From Maritalea sp047634455 (GTDB taxonomy: Bacteria; Pseudomonadota; Alphaproteobacteria; Rhizobiales; Devosiaceae): a stretch of 17,044 nt of DNA. The translations under genes and the position numbers were made by a program. Shown one piece after another: positions 6,643-14,287 of the stretch (within the stretch, counting starts at the first letter, position 1; each line of letters opens with the position of its first letter). The notes beneath the pieces are model-generated. The model was not told the origin of the DNA, did not search any database, and saw only the letters and a list, made by a program, of their open reading frames with translations. The DNA lies in contig NZ_JBLIAI010000057.1 of assembly GCF_047634455.1 (NCBI RefSeq), positions 1-17,044 on the forward strand, written 5' to 3'.

Positions 6643-7425
6643 TTGCGTCTTGTTATTCTTCCAAACTCTGACGACGTGGCAGAATTCGCCTGCGATTTGT
6701 TTGCGCGTCAACTTACTCAAAACCCAAAAAGTGTTTTGGGGCTGGCCACCGGTTCTTCCCCCACATCAATGTATAAAAAGCTGATTTCTCGTCAAAATGC
6801 TGGCGAATTCAGTTTTGCGCAGGCGACAAGTTTTAACTTGGACGAATATGTTGGGTTAAGCGGCGCTCACAATCAAAGCTATCGCTATTTCATGAATGAG
6901 CAGTTGTTTGATCATATTGATATCGATCATAAACGTACTTTTGTGCCAAATGGAATTGCGCGGAACCCCAATGATGAATGTATGCGCTACGAGGAGATGA
7001 TTGCGCTTGCTGGGGGCATCGATTTGCAATTGTTGGGCATCGGCATCAATGGCCATATTGGGTTTAACGAACCGCTATCAAGTCTTGCATCACGCACACG
7101 GGTCAAGACGCTTACAAAATCGACGATTGAGGCAAATTCTCGCTTTTTTGGACCGGATGAGCGCCAACCGACAGACGCAATGACCATGGGCATCGGCACG
7201 ATATTGGACGCCAAGCAAGCGGTGTTGTTGGCAACGGGCAAGCACAAGGCTGAAGCCGTGAAGGGATGTGTTGAGGGCCCCGTATCCGCCTCGTGCCCAG
7301 CATCTGCGTTGCAGTTGCATGAGCATGCAATTGTTGTTGTAGACGAAGCGGCTGCTGAATTGTTGAACATGAAAGATTATGCGATTTGGGCGGAGACACG
7401 CCACCAGGCGCTGGAGCAGATTTAG
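6643..7425 (+). CDS. nagB: Glucosamine-6-phosphate deaminase, TTG start
   Basis: The 260-residue cytosolic enzyme converts GlcN-6-P to fructose-6-P plus ammonia, feeding amino sugars into glycolysis. The phosphate-binding loop is LGLATGSSPTSMYKKL (about 32-47). The catalytic Asp67 is in FNLDEYVGL. The active-site segment GIGINGHIGFNEP holds His138 and Glu143; the position of E. coli Asp141 is Asn136, as I recall for Bacillus-type NagB. SSLASRTRVKTLT and GKHKAEAV are also typical. The start is TTG 6643: GGAG at 6631-6634 is ideally spaced and the resulting MRLVILP matches the family N-terminus, whereas an ATG start is absent. It probably shares a transcript with the upstream GntR gene and ends at the terminator at 7459-7495. 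No nagA or nagK is in the window. Confidence 0.95.
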   Translation: MRLVILPNSDDVAEFACDLFARQLTQNPKSVLGLATGSSPTSMYKKLISRQNAGEFSFAQATSFNLDEYVGLSGAHNQSYRYFMNEQLFDHIDIDHKRTFVPNGIARNPNDECMRYEEMIALAGGIDLQLLGIGINGHIGFNEPLSSLASRTRVKTLTKSTIEANSRFFGPDERQPTDAMTMGIGTILDAKQAVLLATGKHKAEAVKGCVEGPVSASCPASALQLHEHAIVVVDEAAAELLNMKDYAIWAETRHQALEQI

Positions 7426-7458
7426 GCATTGCTGCGGCTTTGCATGTTAAGCAATTGG

Positions 7459-7495
7459 AAACCCCGTTCTCAAAAGAGGGCGGGGTTTGTTGTTT
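7459..7495 (+). terminator. Rho-independent terminator after nagB
   Basis: AAACCCCG (7459-7466) pairs with CGGGGTTT (7481-7488); the loop contains a further CTC/GAG pairing. The following tail is T-rich but interrupted (GTTGTTT). It closes the gntR-nagB unit. Confidence 0.75.
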
Positions 7496-7601
7496 CGAAT
7501 TTACTTCAAATTATTCCTTTTAGGGCTCTTATTCATCGAGTTTTGAAGTTCACAATGCAGTAGCGTGAAGCGCTATACTCTTAGAGGCGAACCAGTTTGT
7601 C

Positions 7602-8729
7602 ATGGCAGATATGACCGCAAAAATGATGACCAACAATTTAGCTGATCCCGTTACGGTTGATCCATTTGAGTTGGTAATGATCTCGCCGCAGCAATGGGAT
7701 CAAAAAGCGCATCTATTTGATAATATTTGCCAAGAACAAATGAATGTGTTTGCAGCAGAGCGTTGGCCGCAGATGAACATTGATTGCCTGCATTTCAAAC
7801 TGGGGGACCAGTTGGTTGCTGGTTGTTTGATGATGCACCGTTCAGCGCCATTGGGCTTGGGTGGTTTGGCTGTCTGCAAATGGGGGCCAGTGATTTTGGA
7901 CGCCGCTGCTGAAAATGCAGAGCTGATACATGATCAAGTCATCGAAATGCTGGTGCAAAAATATGCGGTGTCATCGCGGATGATGCTTTCCATTTTGCCG
8001 CGCCCACGGCCCGCTGAAAGCAATTTTGCTGCAGAGCAATTATTGGCTCGCAATTTTAAGCCTGGATCTGGTTTGCCCTATCCGAACCGATATTTCGTCA
8101 ATGTACATGTTGACGATGATGAAATGCGCGCAAGTTTTGGCCAGAAGTGGCGTTCTCATTTGAAGAAGAGCGAGAAAAACGGCCTTGAATTTGAGCATTG
8201 CGATATGTCGCGATTGCCGGTTTTTTATGAGCTTTACCGGGCGATGACGGATCGTAAGCAGTTTCCAGACTATTCAGCCTTTGATTCATTGCATCACTTG
8301 ATGGACAATATCGAAGACAGCGCGCGCCCAGAGCTATTTTTGGTTCATCACGAGGGTGAGCCGGTTGCGGGTGGTATTATTTTTACCGCAGGTGACACAG
8401 CGGTCTATTTATACGGTGCGACCAACGATCAAGCGCTGCCGTTGCGGGCTGGATATTTTATGCATTGGGAAATCATGCGCTGGTTGGCGCGCCAAGACCG
8501 GATCAAGTGGTATGATCTTGGCGGTACGGACGGGTTTTTGGGGCTACATCAGTTTAAAAATGGCATGGTTGGTAAAGCTGGTGTTGTGTCTACCGTGCCA
8601 AAAGTGATGAATTATGCGCACTGGATGCTGCCACGTTTGTTGGGCAACGGGCTGTTTTTGGTCCGCGATGTTAAAGCCCAAGTCATGCGCTGGATAAAGT
8701 CGCGCAAGTCTGCAGGGCCTAACGCCTAG
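7602..8729 (+). CDS. FemAB/FemX-like GNAT-fold acyl- or aminoacyl-transferase
   Basis: The 375-residue protein has two GNAT-like halves (about 23-168 and 170-345), as in the FemAB family that transfers aminoacyl groups to lipid II or, in Gram-negatives, acts in cell-surface or exopolysaccharide pathways. Typical features are the WRSHLKKSEKNG helix (about 183-194), AVYLYGATND (about 267-276), the GYFMHWEIMRWL helix, and KWYDLGGTDG followed by GLHQFKNG near 302-321. The substrate is unknown. The ATG at 7602 is weakly supported: an AGAGG sits about 15 bases upstream, and ATG 7611 is an alternative. TATACT at 7574-7579 could be its -10 box. Its 3' end overlaps the convergent small membrane gene by 11 bases. 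Confidence 0.85.
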   Translation: MADMTAKMMTNNLADPVTVDPFELVMISPQQWDQKAHLFDNICQEQMNVFAAERWPQMNIDCLHFKLGDQLVAGCLMMHRSAPLGLGGLAVCKWGPVILDAAAENAELIHDQVIEMLVQKYAVSSRMMLSILPRPRPAESNFAAEQLLARNFKPGSGLPYPNRYFVNVHVDDDEMRASFGQKWRSHLKKSEKNGLEFEHCDMSRLPVFYELYRAMTDRKQFPDYSAFDSLHHLMDNIEDSARPELFLVHHEGEPVAGGIIFTAGDTAVYLYGATNDQALPLRAGYFMHWEIMRWLARQDRIKWYDLGGTDGFLGLHQFKNGMVGKAGVVSTVPKVMNYAHWMLPRLLGNGLFLVRDVKAQVMRWIKSRKSAGPNA

Positions 8730-8952
8730 CTCTTTGTGTCTCATTGATCGCAAGGACCGAGGAAACGGTGGAGACCGCGTACGGTACCAAAAATGTGAAA
8801 ATGATCTTTGTGACGTCGCCGGACGATAACGAGCCCACCATCATCTTGTCGAAATAATTGATGATGGCAATGATGACCCCAACGATTATGGCCATGATTG
8901 CTGCACGCCTCACAACTGCCGGTCTATAAGCTTTTTGGACAAAGTCAATCAC
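8719..8952 (-). CDS. NrtS-type small two-helix membrane protein (putative nitrate/nitrite transporter)
   Basis: The 77-residue protein has two hydrophobic helices (about 17-32 and 48-68) joined by a short loop with INYFDKMMVGS. The second helix ends in FLVPYAVSTVSSV. This resembles NrtS, a tiny membrane protein reported in cyanobacteria to form a nitrate/nitrite transporter; the match is from memory of the LVPYxVS pattern and size. The function in this organism is therefore tentative. GTG 8952 is preferred over TTG 8958 because the GAGGGA box sits about 7 bases before the GTG but almost touches the TTG. It follows the GNAT-like gene by about 12 bases on the same strand and is probably co-transcribed. 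Its last 11 bases overlap the convergent FemAB-like gene. Confidence 0.7.
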   Translation of the reverse strand: MIDFVQKAYRPAVVRRAAIMAIIVGVIIAIINYFDKMMVGSLSSGDVTKIIFTFLVPYAVSTVSSVLAINETQRARR

Positions 8953-8964
8953 GATCAATCTCCC

Positions 8965-9552
8965 TCATTTTTTTGAAAATATTCGCTTTAAGTTTTGCTT
9001 GAGGCGACCAAATCGGCCTTGCACAATAAATGGTTTGTAGCCGGGGATGGTTTTTTCCGTTGCGATTTCAAAAATCATATAATCTTCGCCAAAAATATGC
9101 TTTTCAAGCCGTGCCACTTCTGTCCAGCCAAAGCGTTTGAGTATGATCAAAGCCGTACGATTGTCCGAGCGGGTAAATGTGGACAGTTTGTGCCAATTGC
9201 CATTGTCGAAATATTGTTTGAAGAAATTATTGCCGACAATGGCGAGTTTTGAATTGCGAAACCTTGGCAAGATGTACGACCAATAAAGGAACACAACGCC
9301 GTTATCGGGACCTGAAATCATAAACCCGGCGCGTTCGCCATTTTTGCGTAAGACCAGCAGGTGATGCGGGTCATAATCAAAAAGCGCCCGCACGAAGTTG
9401 GCGCTCACCCGCTGTTTCTCAAATGCCTTGAACTCATCATTGTAAAAATCAAGTTCATCAATGGCTTGGTGGACATTGGCCAATAACCAATCCAGATCGG
9501 CGCGTCCGGCCGGGCCTGCGGTATCGGTTGGCAATTGTTCTTCTGCTGTCAT
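8965..9552 (-). CDS. GNAT-like acetyltransferase-fold protein
   Basis: The 195-residue product is probably a GNAT-fold protein. Residues about 60-110 read as the central strands (LLVLRKNGERAGFMI, VVFLYWSYI). Residues about 120-165 resemble the C-terminal half, where a helix with TRSDNRTALIILKRFGWTEV is followed by a strand ending DYMIFE, as in GNAT proteins that act on surface or polysaccharide substrates. The canonical acetyl-CoA loop is not obvious, so the catalytic ability is unsure. The C-terminus is basic (RLKQNLKRIFSKK). It is the first gene of a probable two-gene unit with the NrtS-like protein, next to the FemAB-like transferase. The ATG at 9552 has only a weak purine-rich stretch upstream. 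Confidence 0.65.
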   Translation of the reverse strand: MTAEEQLPTDTAGPAGRADLDWLLANVHQAIDELDFYNDEFKAFEKQRVSANFVRALFDYDPHHLLVLRKNGERAGFMISGPDNGVVFLYWSYILPRFRNSKLAIVGNNFFKQYFDNGNWHKLSTFTRSDNRTALIILKRFGWTEVARLEKHIFGEDYMIFEIATEKTIPGYKPFIVQGRFGRLKQNLKRIFSKK

Positions 9553-9685
9553 ATCTTGATAAATCTCTGCTTAGAATTGTTGTGCGAAATGTAGCGCTTT
9601 GACCTTTCAGATTGGTTTCTTTGCGAATACTGTCGCAAATATGGTGCTTTTATGGGCAACAGGACCAAAAAGATGCCAACAGATA

Positions 9686-9740
9686 TTGACCCAGCGCAGT
9701 CAACCCTTTAGCCATTTGAGCACGGTGTTGTGGGGACAAC
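9686..9740 (+). other. acs upstream region with short dyads
   Basis: The 274-base gap 9553-9826 between the divergent GNAT-like gene and acs holds no convincing gene. It contains TTGAC-N8-GTCAA (9686-9703) and a compact hairpin GTTGT-GGGG-ACAAC (9727-9740). These could be an operator and a leader structure controlling acs, but both are short and could be chance. Confidence 0.25.
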
Positions 9741-9826
9741 GTGTGACGGTGTGTTTTTCGTCGCCGACCGTAAGTCCGGCAGAAATGCCCTAGTTAGTAG
9801 ACTTTAAAATGAGGAGGAGTGGCGCC

Positions 9827-11770
9827 ATGAGTGACGGCATTTATCAACCACCAAAAGAGATTGTCTCCAACGCCCTAATCGATGCAGACAAATACAAAGA
9901 AATGTATGCGCGTTCGGTCAATGACCCTGATGGTTTTTGGGGCGATGCGGCGAAACGCCTTGATTGGATGCGGGAGCCAACAAAGATCAAAAACACGAGT
10001 TTTGATCAGGCTGATTTGTCCATCAAATGGTATGAAGATGGTGAGCTGAATGTTTCGGTGAACTGCATCGATCGCCATTTGCCAAGCCGCGCGGATCAAA
10101 CCGCACTGATTTGGGAAGGTGATGAACCTGGCACGGATATGCACATCACTTATGCGCAATTGCACCGTCGGGTATCCCGATTTGGCAATGTGTTGCGCAG
10201 CCTTGGTGTGCAAAAAGGCGACCGGGTTACGATCTATTTGCCGATGATCCCTGAAGCGGCATATGCGATGTTGGCTTGCGCGCGTATCGGTGCGGTGCAT
10301 TCAATCGTGTTCGCCGGGTTCTCGCCAGAAGCCCTTGCAGGGCGCATCACAGATTGTAAATCAACGGTGGTGATTACGGCTGATGAAGGTCGGCGTGGTG
10401 GCAAAACCATTCCCTTGAAAGCCAATGTGGATGAGGCGGCAAAACACGCACTGGGCATTGAAAAAGTTCTGGTCGTCGAGAATACGGGCAGTCAAATTGC
10501 CATGAAAGGTGGGCGCGACATTTGGTGGCATGAAGCCGCAACGGACGCAGATGAGTTTTGTAAACCTGAGCGCATGAATGCCGAAGACCCGCTATTTATT
10601 CTTTATACATCGGGTTCAACGGGCACACCAAAGGGTGTGTTGCACACAACTGGCGGTTATCTTGTTTATGCGGCGATGACCCATGAATACACGTTCGACT
10701 ACCATGATGGTGATATTTTTTGGTGTACGGCGGATGTGGGTTGGGTTACCGGGCATAGCTACATTATCTATGGGCCGTTGGCCAATGGCGCGACGTCACT
10801 GATGTTTGAAGGTGTGCCAAACTATCCAGATGCTTCACGGTTCTGGCAAGTTTGCGAAAAGCATAAAGTCAATCAGTTCTATACCGCACCAACGGCCATT
10901 CGCGCCTTGATGGGCGCGGGCAATCAGTATGTTGAAAAGTGTGACCTTTCATCCTTACGTATTCTTGGCACAGTGGGTGAGCCGATCAACCCGGAAGCTT
11001 GGAACTGGTACAATGAAGTTGTTGGTAAAGGTAGGTGCCCGATTGTTGATACATGGTGGCAAACCGAAACGGGTGGACATCTTTTAACGCCATTGCCCGG
11101 CGCAATTGCGACTAAACCAGGCTCTGCCACATTGCCGTTCTTTGGCGTACAGCCTGTTATTCTTGACCCAACCACGGGAAAAGAAATCACGACAATCGAA
11201 GCCGAAGGTGTGTTGTGCATCAAGGACAGCTGGCCGGGGCAAATGCGCTCGATCTATGGTGATCATGTTCGGTTCGCAAAGACATATTTCTCGGACTATA
11301 AAGGCTATTACTTCTCGGGTGACGGCTGTCGACGTGACAAGGATGGCTACTATTGGATCACCGGCCGTGTGGATGATGTGCTGAACGTTTCTGGACATCG
11401 GATGGGTACAGCGGAAATTGAGAGTGCACTCGTTGCGCATCCTAAAGTCTCTGAATCTGCGGTGGTTGGTTACCCGCACAACGTTAAAGGGCAGGGTATA
11501 TATTGTTATGTCACCTTGATGGCGGGTGAAGAGCAAAGCGACGCGCTTAAGGTTGAATTGCGCAACTGGGTCCGAAAAGAGATCGGTCCGATTGCTTCAC
11601 CTGACCTGATGCAATTCGCACCGGGATTGCCCAAAACCCGATCTGGCAAAATCATGCGTCGTATCTTGCGCAAAGTTGCCGAGAATGATTATGGCGCTCT
11701 TGGCGATATTTCAACATTAGCAGATCCAAGTGTTGTCGATGACTTGATCGAAAATCGTCAAAACAGATAG
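9827..11770 (+). CDS. acsA: Acetyl-CoA synthetase (AMP-forming)
   Basis: The 647-residue protein is the normal length for Acs. It activates acetate with ATP to acetyl-AMP and then acetyl-CoA in the cytosol. Visible motifs are the P-loop-like A3 motif YTSGSTGTPKGVLHTTGG (about 260-277), WCTADVGWVTGHSYIIYGPL, the acetate-pocket DTWWQTETGG, and YFSGDG. The hinge region TGRVDDVLNVSGHRMGTAEI and the C-terminal KTRSGKIMRRILRK follow. Lys608 in the last motif corresponds to the lysine acetylated by Pat-type enzymes in Salmonella (Lys609), so post-translational shut-off is plausible. ATG 9827 is chosen over the in-frame ATG 9809 because AGGAGG at 9812-9817 is an ideal Shine-Dalgarno for it. It is a single gene ended by a strong terminator. 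Confidence 0.97.
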   Translation: MSDGIYQPPKEIVSNALIDADKYKEMYARSVNDPDGFWGDAAKRLDWMREPTKIKNTSFDQADLSIKWYEDGELNVSVNCIDRHLPSRADQTALIWEGDEPGTDMHITYAQLHRRVSRFGNVLRSLGVQKGDRVTIYLPMIPEAAYAMLACARIGAVHSIVFAGFSPEALAGRITDCKSTVVITADEGRRGGKTIPLKANVDEAAKHALGIEKVLVVENTGSQIAMKGGRDIWWHEAATDADEFCKPERMNAEDPLFILYTSGSTGTPKGVLHTTGGYLVYAAMTHEYTFDYHDGDIFWCTADVGWVTGHSYIIYGPLANGATSLMFEGVPNYPDASRFWQVCEKHKVNQFYTAPTAIRALMGAGNQYVEKCDLSSLRILGTVGEPINPEAWNWYNEVVGKGRCPIVDTWWQTETGGHLLTPLPGAIATKPGSATLPFFGVQPVILDPTTGKEITTIEAEGVLCIKDSWPGQMRSIYGDHVRFAKTYFSDYKGYYFSGDGCRRDKDGYYWITGRVDDVLNVSGHRMGTAEIESALVAHPKVSESAVVGYPHNVKGQGIYCYVTLMAGEEQSDALKVELRNWVRKEIGPIASPDLMQFAPGLPKTRSGKIMRRILRKVAENDYGALGDISTLADPSVVDDLIENRQNR

Positions 11771-11790
11771 ATAGTTGCCGATTTGCATTT

Positions 11791-11830
11791 TTGGGCGTCG
11801 CTGATTGAGTTGGTGACGCCCAATTTTTTT
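11791..11830 (+). terminator. Rho-independent terminator after acs
   Basis: TTGGGCGTC (11791-11799) and GACGCCCAA (11815-11823) form a perfect 9-bp stem followed by seven T residues (11824-11830). It sits 20 bases after the acs stop. Confidence 0.95.
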
Positions 11831-11936
11831 AACGGTTTCTTAAGTCAATATGTTGGTTTTCTTGCCTGTTAACTATTGCTTTTGATGTTGCTACGAGAAT
11901 GGGGGAAATTACCTATTTCAACCTCAGGTGGCAAAA

Positions 11937-12878
11937 ATGCACTTCAATAGATTATCAATGGCGATAATGTTTGCCCTGTTGTCCACACTTGGCGCATTTG
12001 CGGGCGAATGGAAAGTTGATAAACTGCGCGGCTCAGTCTTATATTTGGTTGACGGCGAATGGCAACAATTAGAGCGCGGCGAGACCATTTCGGAATATAC
12101 GTCGATCCGCACGACAAAATACGCGCGCGTTTTTCTTGTCCGCGGAAACGAAAGTATGAGCATAGGCGCGGACACATGGATCAAAATATCAGACCCTGAC
12201 GGTGCCACCCGCACAATCATTACCCAGAATTTCGGTGAATTGATTGTGGATGTCGAAAAAAGAAATGTTGAGCATTTCGAAGTGCGCACACCTTTGCTCG
12301 CTGCTGTTGTAAAAGGTACCAAATTCAAAGTTGTGGCTCGTAACGGCCAAGCCAGTGTGGCTGTGCTTCGTGGCGTGGTTCAAGTATCCGACAACTCTCG
12401 CCGCTTCAAAGTCGACGTGAAGCCGAACCAATCTGCAAGTTCAGACGATACAGGCGAAAATCCACTATCGGTTACGGGCCGTGGTGAAATTGAAGAGATC
12501 GTTGATACCCAAACTGGCAATGCCGTAAAGGGTTTGGAGATTGCTGCGCTGGTCAGTAAAGCCAACCATAATGGCAATGGAAACGCCGGCAATCACGAAA
12601 ATGGGAATTCTGGCAATAACGGCAATGGCAATGGAAACTCCGACAATAACAGCAACTCCGGCAATTCCGGCAATAGTGGAAATAACGGCAATGGCAACGG
12701 GAACGCTGGCAATAGCGAAAACGGGAATTCCGGTAATAATGGAAATGGCAACGGGAACGCTGGCAATAGCGAAAACGGCAATTCCGGTAATAATGGAAAT
12801 GGCAATGGGAACGCTGGCAACAACGGCAATTCCGCCAACAATGGAAATGGCAACGGGAACTCGGGCAAGAACGGTTAG
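11937..12878 (+). CDS. Secreted FecR-domain protein with Asn/Gly-rich repeat tail
   Basis: The protein has 313 residues. A signal peptide ends about residue 22 (LSTLGAFA before GEW). The FecR-type beta domain (about 30-165) has the diagnostic FEVRTPLLAAVVKGTKFKV block (about 114-132). After a short linker, residues 210-313 are almost entirely Asn, Gly, Ser and Ala, with an 18-residue repeat of the type NGNSGNNGNGNGNAGNSE. The tail is probably disordered or a Gly/Asn-rich surface-exposed filler. There is no membrane anchor and no lipobox, so it is periplasmic or exported. ATG 11937 (AGG 8 bases upstream, signal peptide immediately after) is preferred to GTG 11928. It is a paralogue of the next gene but ends at its own terminator. 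Binding partners are unknown; the nearby CHASE2 receptor is the obvious candidate. Confidence 0.9.
   Translation: MHFNRLSMAIMFALLSTLGAFAGEWKVDKLRGSVLYLVDGEWQQLERGETISEYTSIRTTKYARVFLVRGNESMSIGADTWIKISDPDGATRTIITQNFGELIVDVEKRNVEHFEVRTPLLAAVVKGTKFKVVARNGQASVAVLRGVVQVSDNSRRFKVDVKPNQSASSDDTGENPLSVTGRGEIEEIVDTQTGNAVKGLEIAALVSKANHNGNGNAGNHENGNSGNNGNGNGNSDNNSNSGNSGNSGNNGNGNGNAGNSENGNSGNNGNGNGNAGNSENGNSGNNGNGNGNAGNNGNSANNGNGNGNSGKNG
12693..12848 (+). repeat. 54-bp tandem repeat inside the Asn/Gly tail
   Basis: Two nearly identical 54-base units (12693-12746, 12747-12800) are followed by a 48-base unit with a 6-base deletion (12801-12848) and the beginning of a fourth. Each begins GGCAA(C/T)GGGAAC. 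All lengths are multiples of three, so copy-number changes would keep the frame of the FecR-domain protein. Confidence 0.9.
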
Positions 12879-12924
12879 AACTGGGTCTCGCCAGTTGGTC
12901 TAGGTTTCGTGTGACCAAATACAT

Positions 12925-12957
12925 AAAGGCGTCAAGGCTTTGTCTTGGCGCCTTTTT
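12925..12957 (+). terminator. Rho-independent terminator between the two FecR-domain genes
   Basis: AAAGGCGTCAAG (12925-12936) pairs fully, with one G-U pair, to CTTGGCGCCTTT (12944-12955) around a 7-base loop, ending in a T-run to 12957. It separates the first FecR-domain gene from the second. Confidence 0.93.
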
Positions 12958-13076
12958 AATGTCTCGTTTACGCCAAATGTGGTTTTACCCGCGCGTTAAT
13001 CGCTTTGTTTACCTCGACCGCCGACAATATGGGTAAGCCCGACTATCGGGAAAAATCACATTTGCAGGGGCCAGAA

Positions 13077-14201
13077 ATGATGAAGCAAATCTTTAGTATC
13101 ATCCTCGTGATCGTTGCTATGAGCAGCGCAGCATTGGCCGATGAATGGGTCGCCAAAAAACTGCGCGGTGGCGTTTTTGTTTTCCAAAGCGGCGAGTGGG
13201 TTCAAATACAACGTGGACATGTTGTTTCAGATGATAGTGCAATTCAGACTGCAAAAGGCGCGCGCGTCCTTTTTGCGCGGGGCACAGAAACTATTGATAT
13301 TCGGGGGGACACCCGAATTCGCATTTCAGACAAAGAGGGTGCCAAACGGACAGTGGTCTCGCAGGATTTCGGCACGATAACCGTTGATGTTGAAAAGCGG
13401 AATGTGCAGCATTTTGAAGTGCGCGCCCCTTTGTTAGCGGCTGTGGTGAAGGGAACTAAGTTCACCGTGACGTCCAATAATGGTGCAGCTTCAATTGACG
13501 TTGAGCGCGGTCGTGTGGAAGCGCGGGACGAAAAGACTGGCATGAAGGTGGATGTTAAACCTCGTCAAAAGGTCAACTTAAACATGAGCGATAAGCCTGT
13601 TTTGAGTGTTGAAGGGCAGGGCGCAAAGGAACCTATTCGATCAACCGCCACCAACAAGATTTTGTCAGTTAAAGAGATTGTGAAAAAAGTCGAGAAAGCA
13701 CGGCCAAATGCGCCAATTAAACTGGCGGCATTGGAAAAGGTTGCCGATCAACAAGGTGCATCGCTGACAAAAGCTGATCGCAACGATGCTATTGAACAAG
13801 AACTTAAAGCCGCACAGAAATCTGGTGATGTGAAATCACAAGACGCGGCAAAGGCTGGAGCAGAAGCAGAACAAGCCAAAGCGGAAAAGAAGGCGGCGGA
13901 TCAGGCGCTAAAAGACGCGAAGAAAAGTGGCGACGAGGCATCGATAGCTGCTGCAGAAAAAGCCGCCAAGGATGCTGCTGCCAATGACAAAGCAGCCAAG
14001 GATGCCGCCAAAGATGCGGATAAAGCAGCCAAGGACGCCGCCAAAGATGCGGATAAAGCAGAAAAGGATGCTGAAAAGGCTGCAGATAAAGCTGAAAAGG
14101 ACGCGGCTAAAGATGAAGACTCTGGTGGCGCAGTAGACGAGGTGTTGGACAGCGTTGCCAGTGTTCTTGGTGGTGACAAGAAAGACAAGAAAGACAAATA
14201 G
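13077..14201 (+). CDS. Secreted FecR-domain protein with charged helical (hendecad-repeat) tail
   Basis: The protein has 374 residues. The signal peptide runs to about residue 22 (AMSSAALA before DEW). A FecR domain (about 27-165) carries the same FEVRAPLLAAVVKGTKF block (about 114-130) as the preceding gene; my ungapped hand count gives about 80 identities in 142 positions. Residues about 231-348 are a long Ala/Lys/Asp/Glu helix. It ends in four tandem 11-residue units of the type KAAKDAAKDAD (305-348), resembling the helical domain of TolA or group-3 LEA proteins. The C-terminus is very basic and acidic (GGDKKDKKDK). There is no membrane anchor. AGGGG at 13066-13070 suits ATG 13077 or 13080; the open frame extends to 13005 but those residues do not fit a signal peptide. 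It has its own terminator and precedes the CHASE2 gene. Confidence 0.9.
   Translation: MMKQIFSIILVIVAMSSAALADEWVAKKLRGGVFVFQSGEWVQIQRGHVVSDDSAIQTAKGARVLFARGTETIDIRGDTRIRISDKEGAKRTVVSQDFGTITVDVEKRNVQHFEVRAPLLAAVVKGTKFTVTSNNGAASIDVERGRVEARDEKTGMKVDVKPRQKVNLNMSDKPVLSVEGQGAKEPIRSTATNKILSVKEIVKKVEKARPNAPIKLAALEKVADQQGASLTKADRNDAIEQELKAAQKSGDVKSQDAAKAGAEAEQAKAEKKAADQALKDAKKSGDEASIAAAEKAAKDAAANDKAAKDAAKDADKAAKDAAKDADKAEKDAEKAADKAEKDAAKDEDSGGAVDEVLDSVASVLGGDKKDKKDK
13989..14120 (+). repeat. Four tandem 33-bp (11-codon) repeats in the helical tail
   Basis: Units start at 13989, 14022, 14055 and 14088, each 33 bases and beginning AAAGC(A/T)G. The first two differ at one base; the third and fourth are diverged. 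They encode four in-register hendecads of a charged helix. Confidence 0.9.
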
Positions 14202-14243
14202 GACGGTGACTAATTAGAATCCGTGCCTTGTTTTTGCCAGTTA

Positions 14244-14287
14244 AGGGCGTCGTAACGCAATTGTTGCATTATGACGCCCTAGTTTTA
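14244..14287 (+). terminator. Terminator after the second FecR-domain gene
   Basis: AGGGCGTC (14244-14251) pairs with GACGCCCT (14273-14280). The stem continues inward through G-U, TAA/TTA, a mismatch and GCAA/TTGC. A T-rich tail (AGTTTTA) follows to 14287. The CHASE2 gene starts 25 bases after it, so that gene needs read-through or a promoter inside this region. Confidence 0.8.

Noticed and set aside
9599..9793. 64-codon plus frame upstream of acs
   Set aside because: No ribosome binding site or protein-like composition; the region reads as a promoter and leader.
12693..12848. Possible CRISPR-like direct repeats
   Set aside because: The units are contiguous without unique spacers, in frame, and coding for a low-complexity tail.
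12541..12924. Long open frames on both strands over the Asn/Gly repeat region, encoding Cys/Arg-rich or Pro/Leu/Phe-rich products
   Set aside because: They arise from the codon repetition of the real gene; their compositions are artefacts and they have no start signals.
13005..13076. 24-codon N-terminal extension of the second FecR-domain protein
   Set aside because: A signal peptide begins at ATG 13077, which has an AGGGG box in front; the extension would bury the signal sequence.
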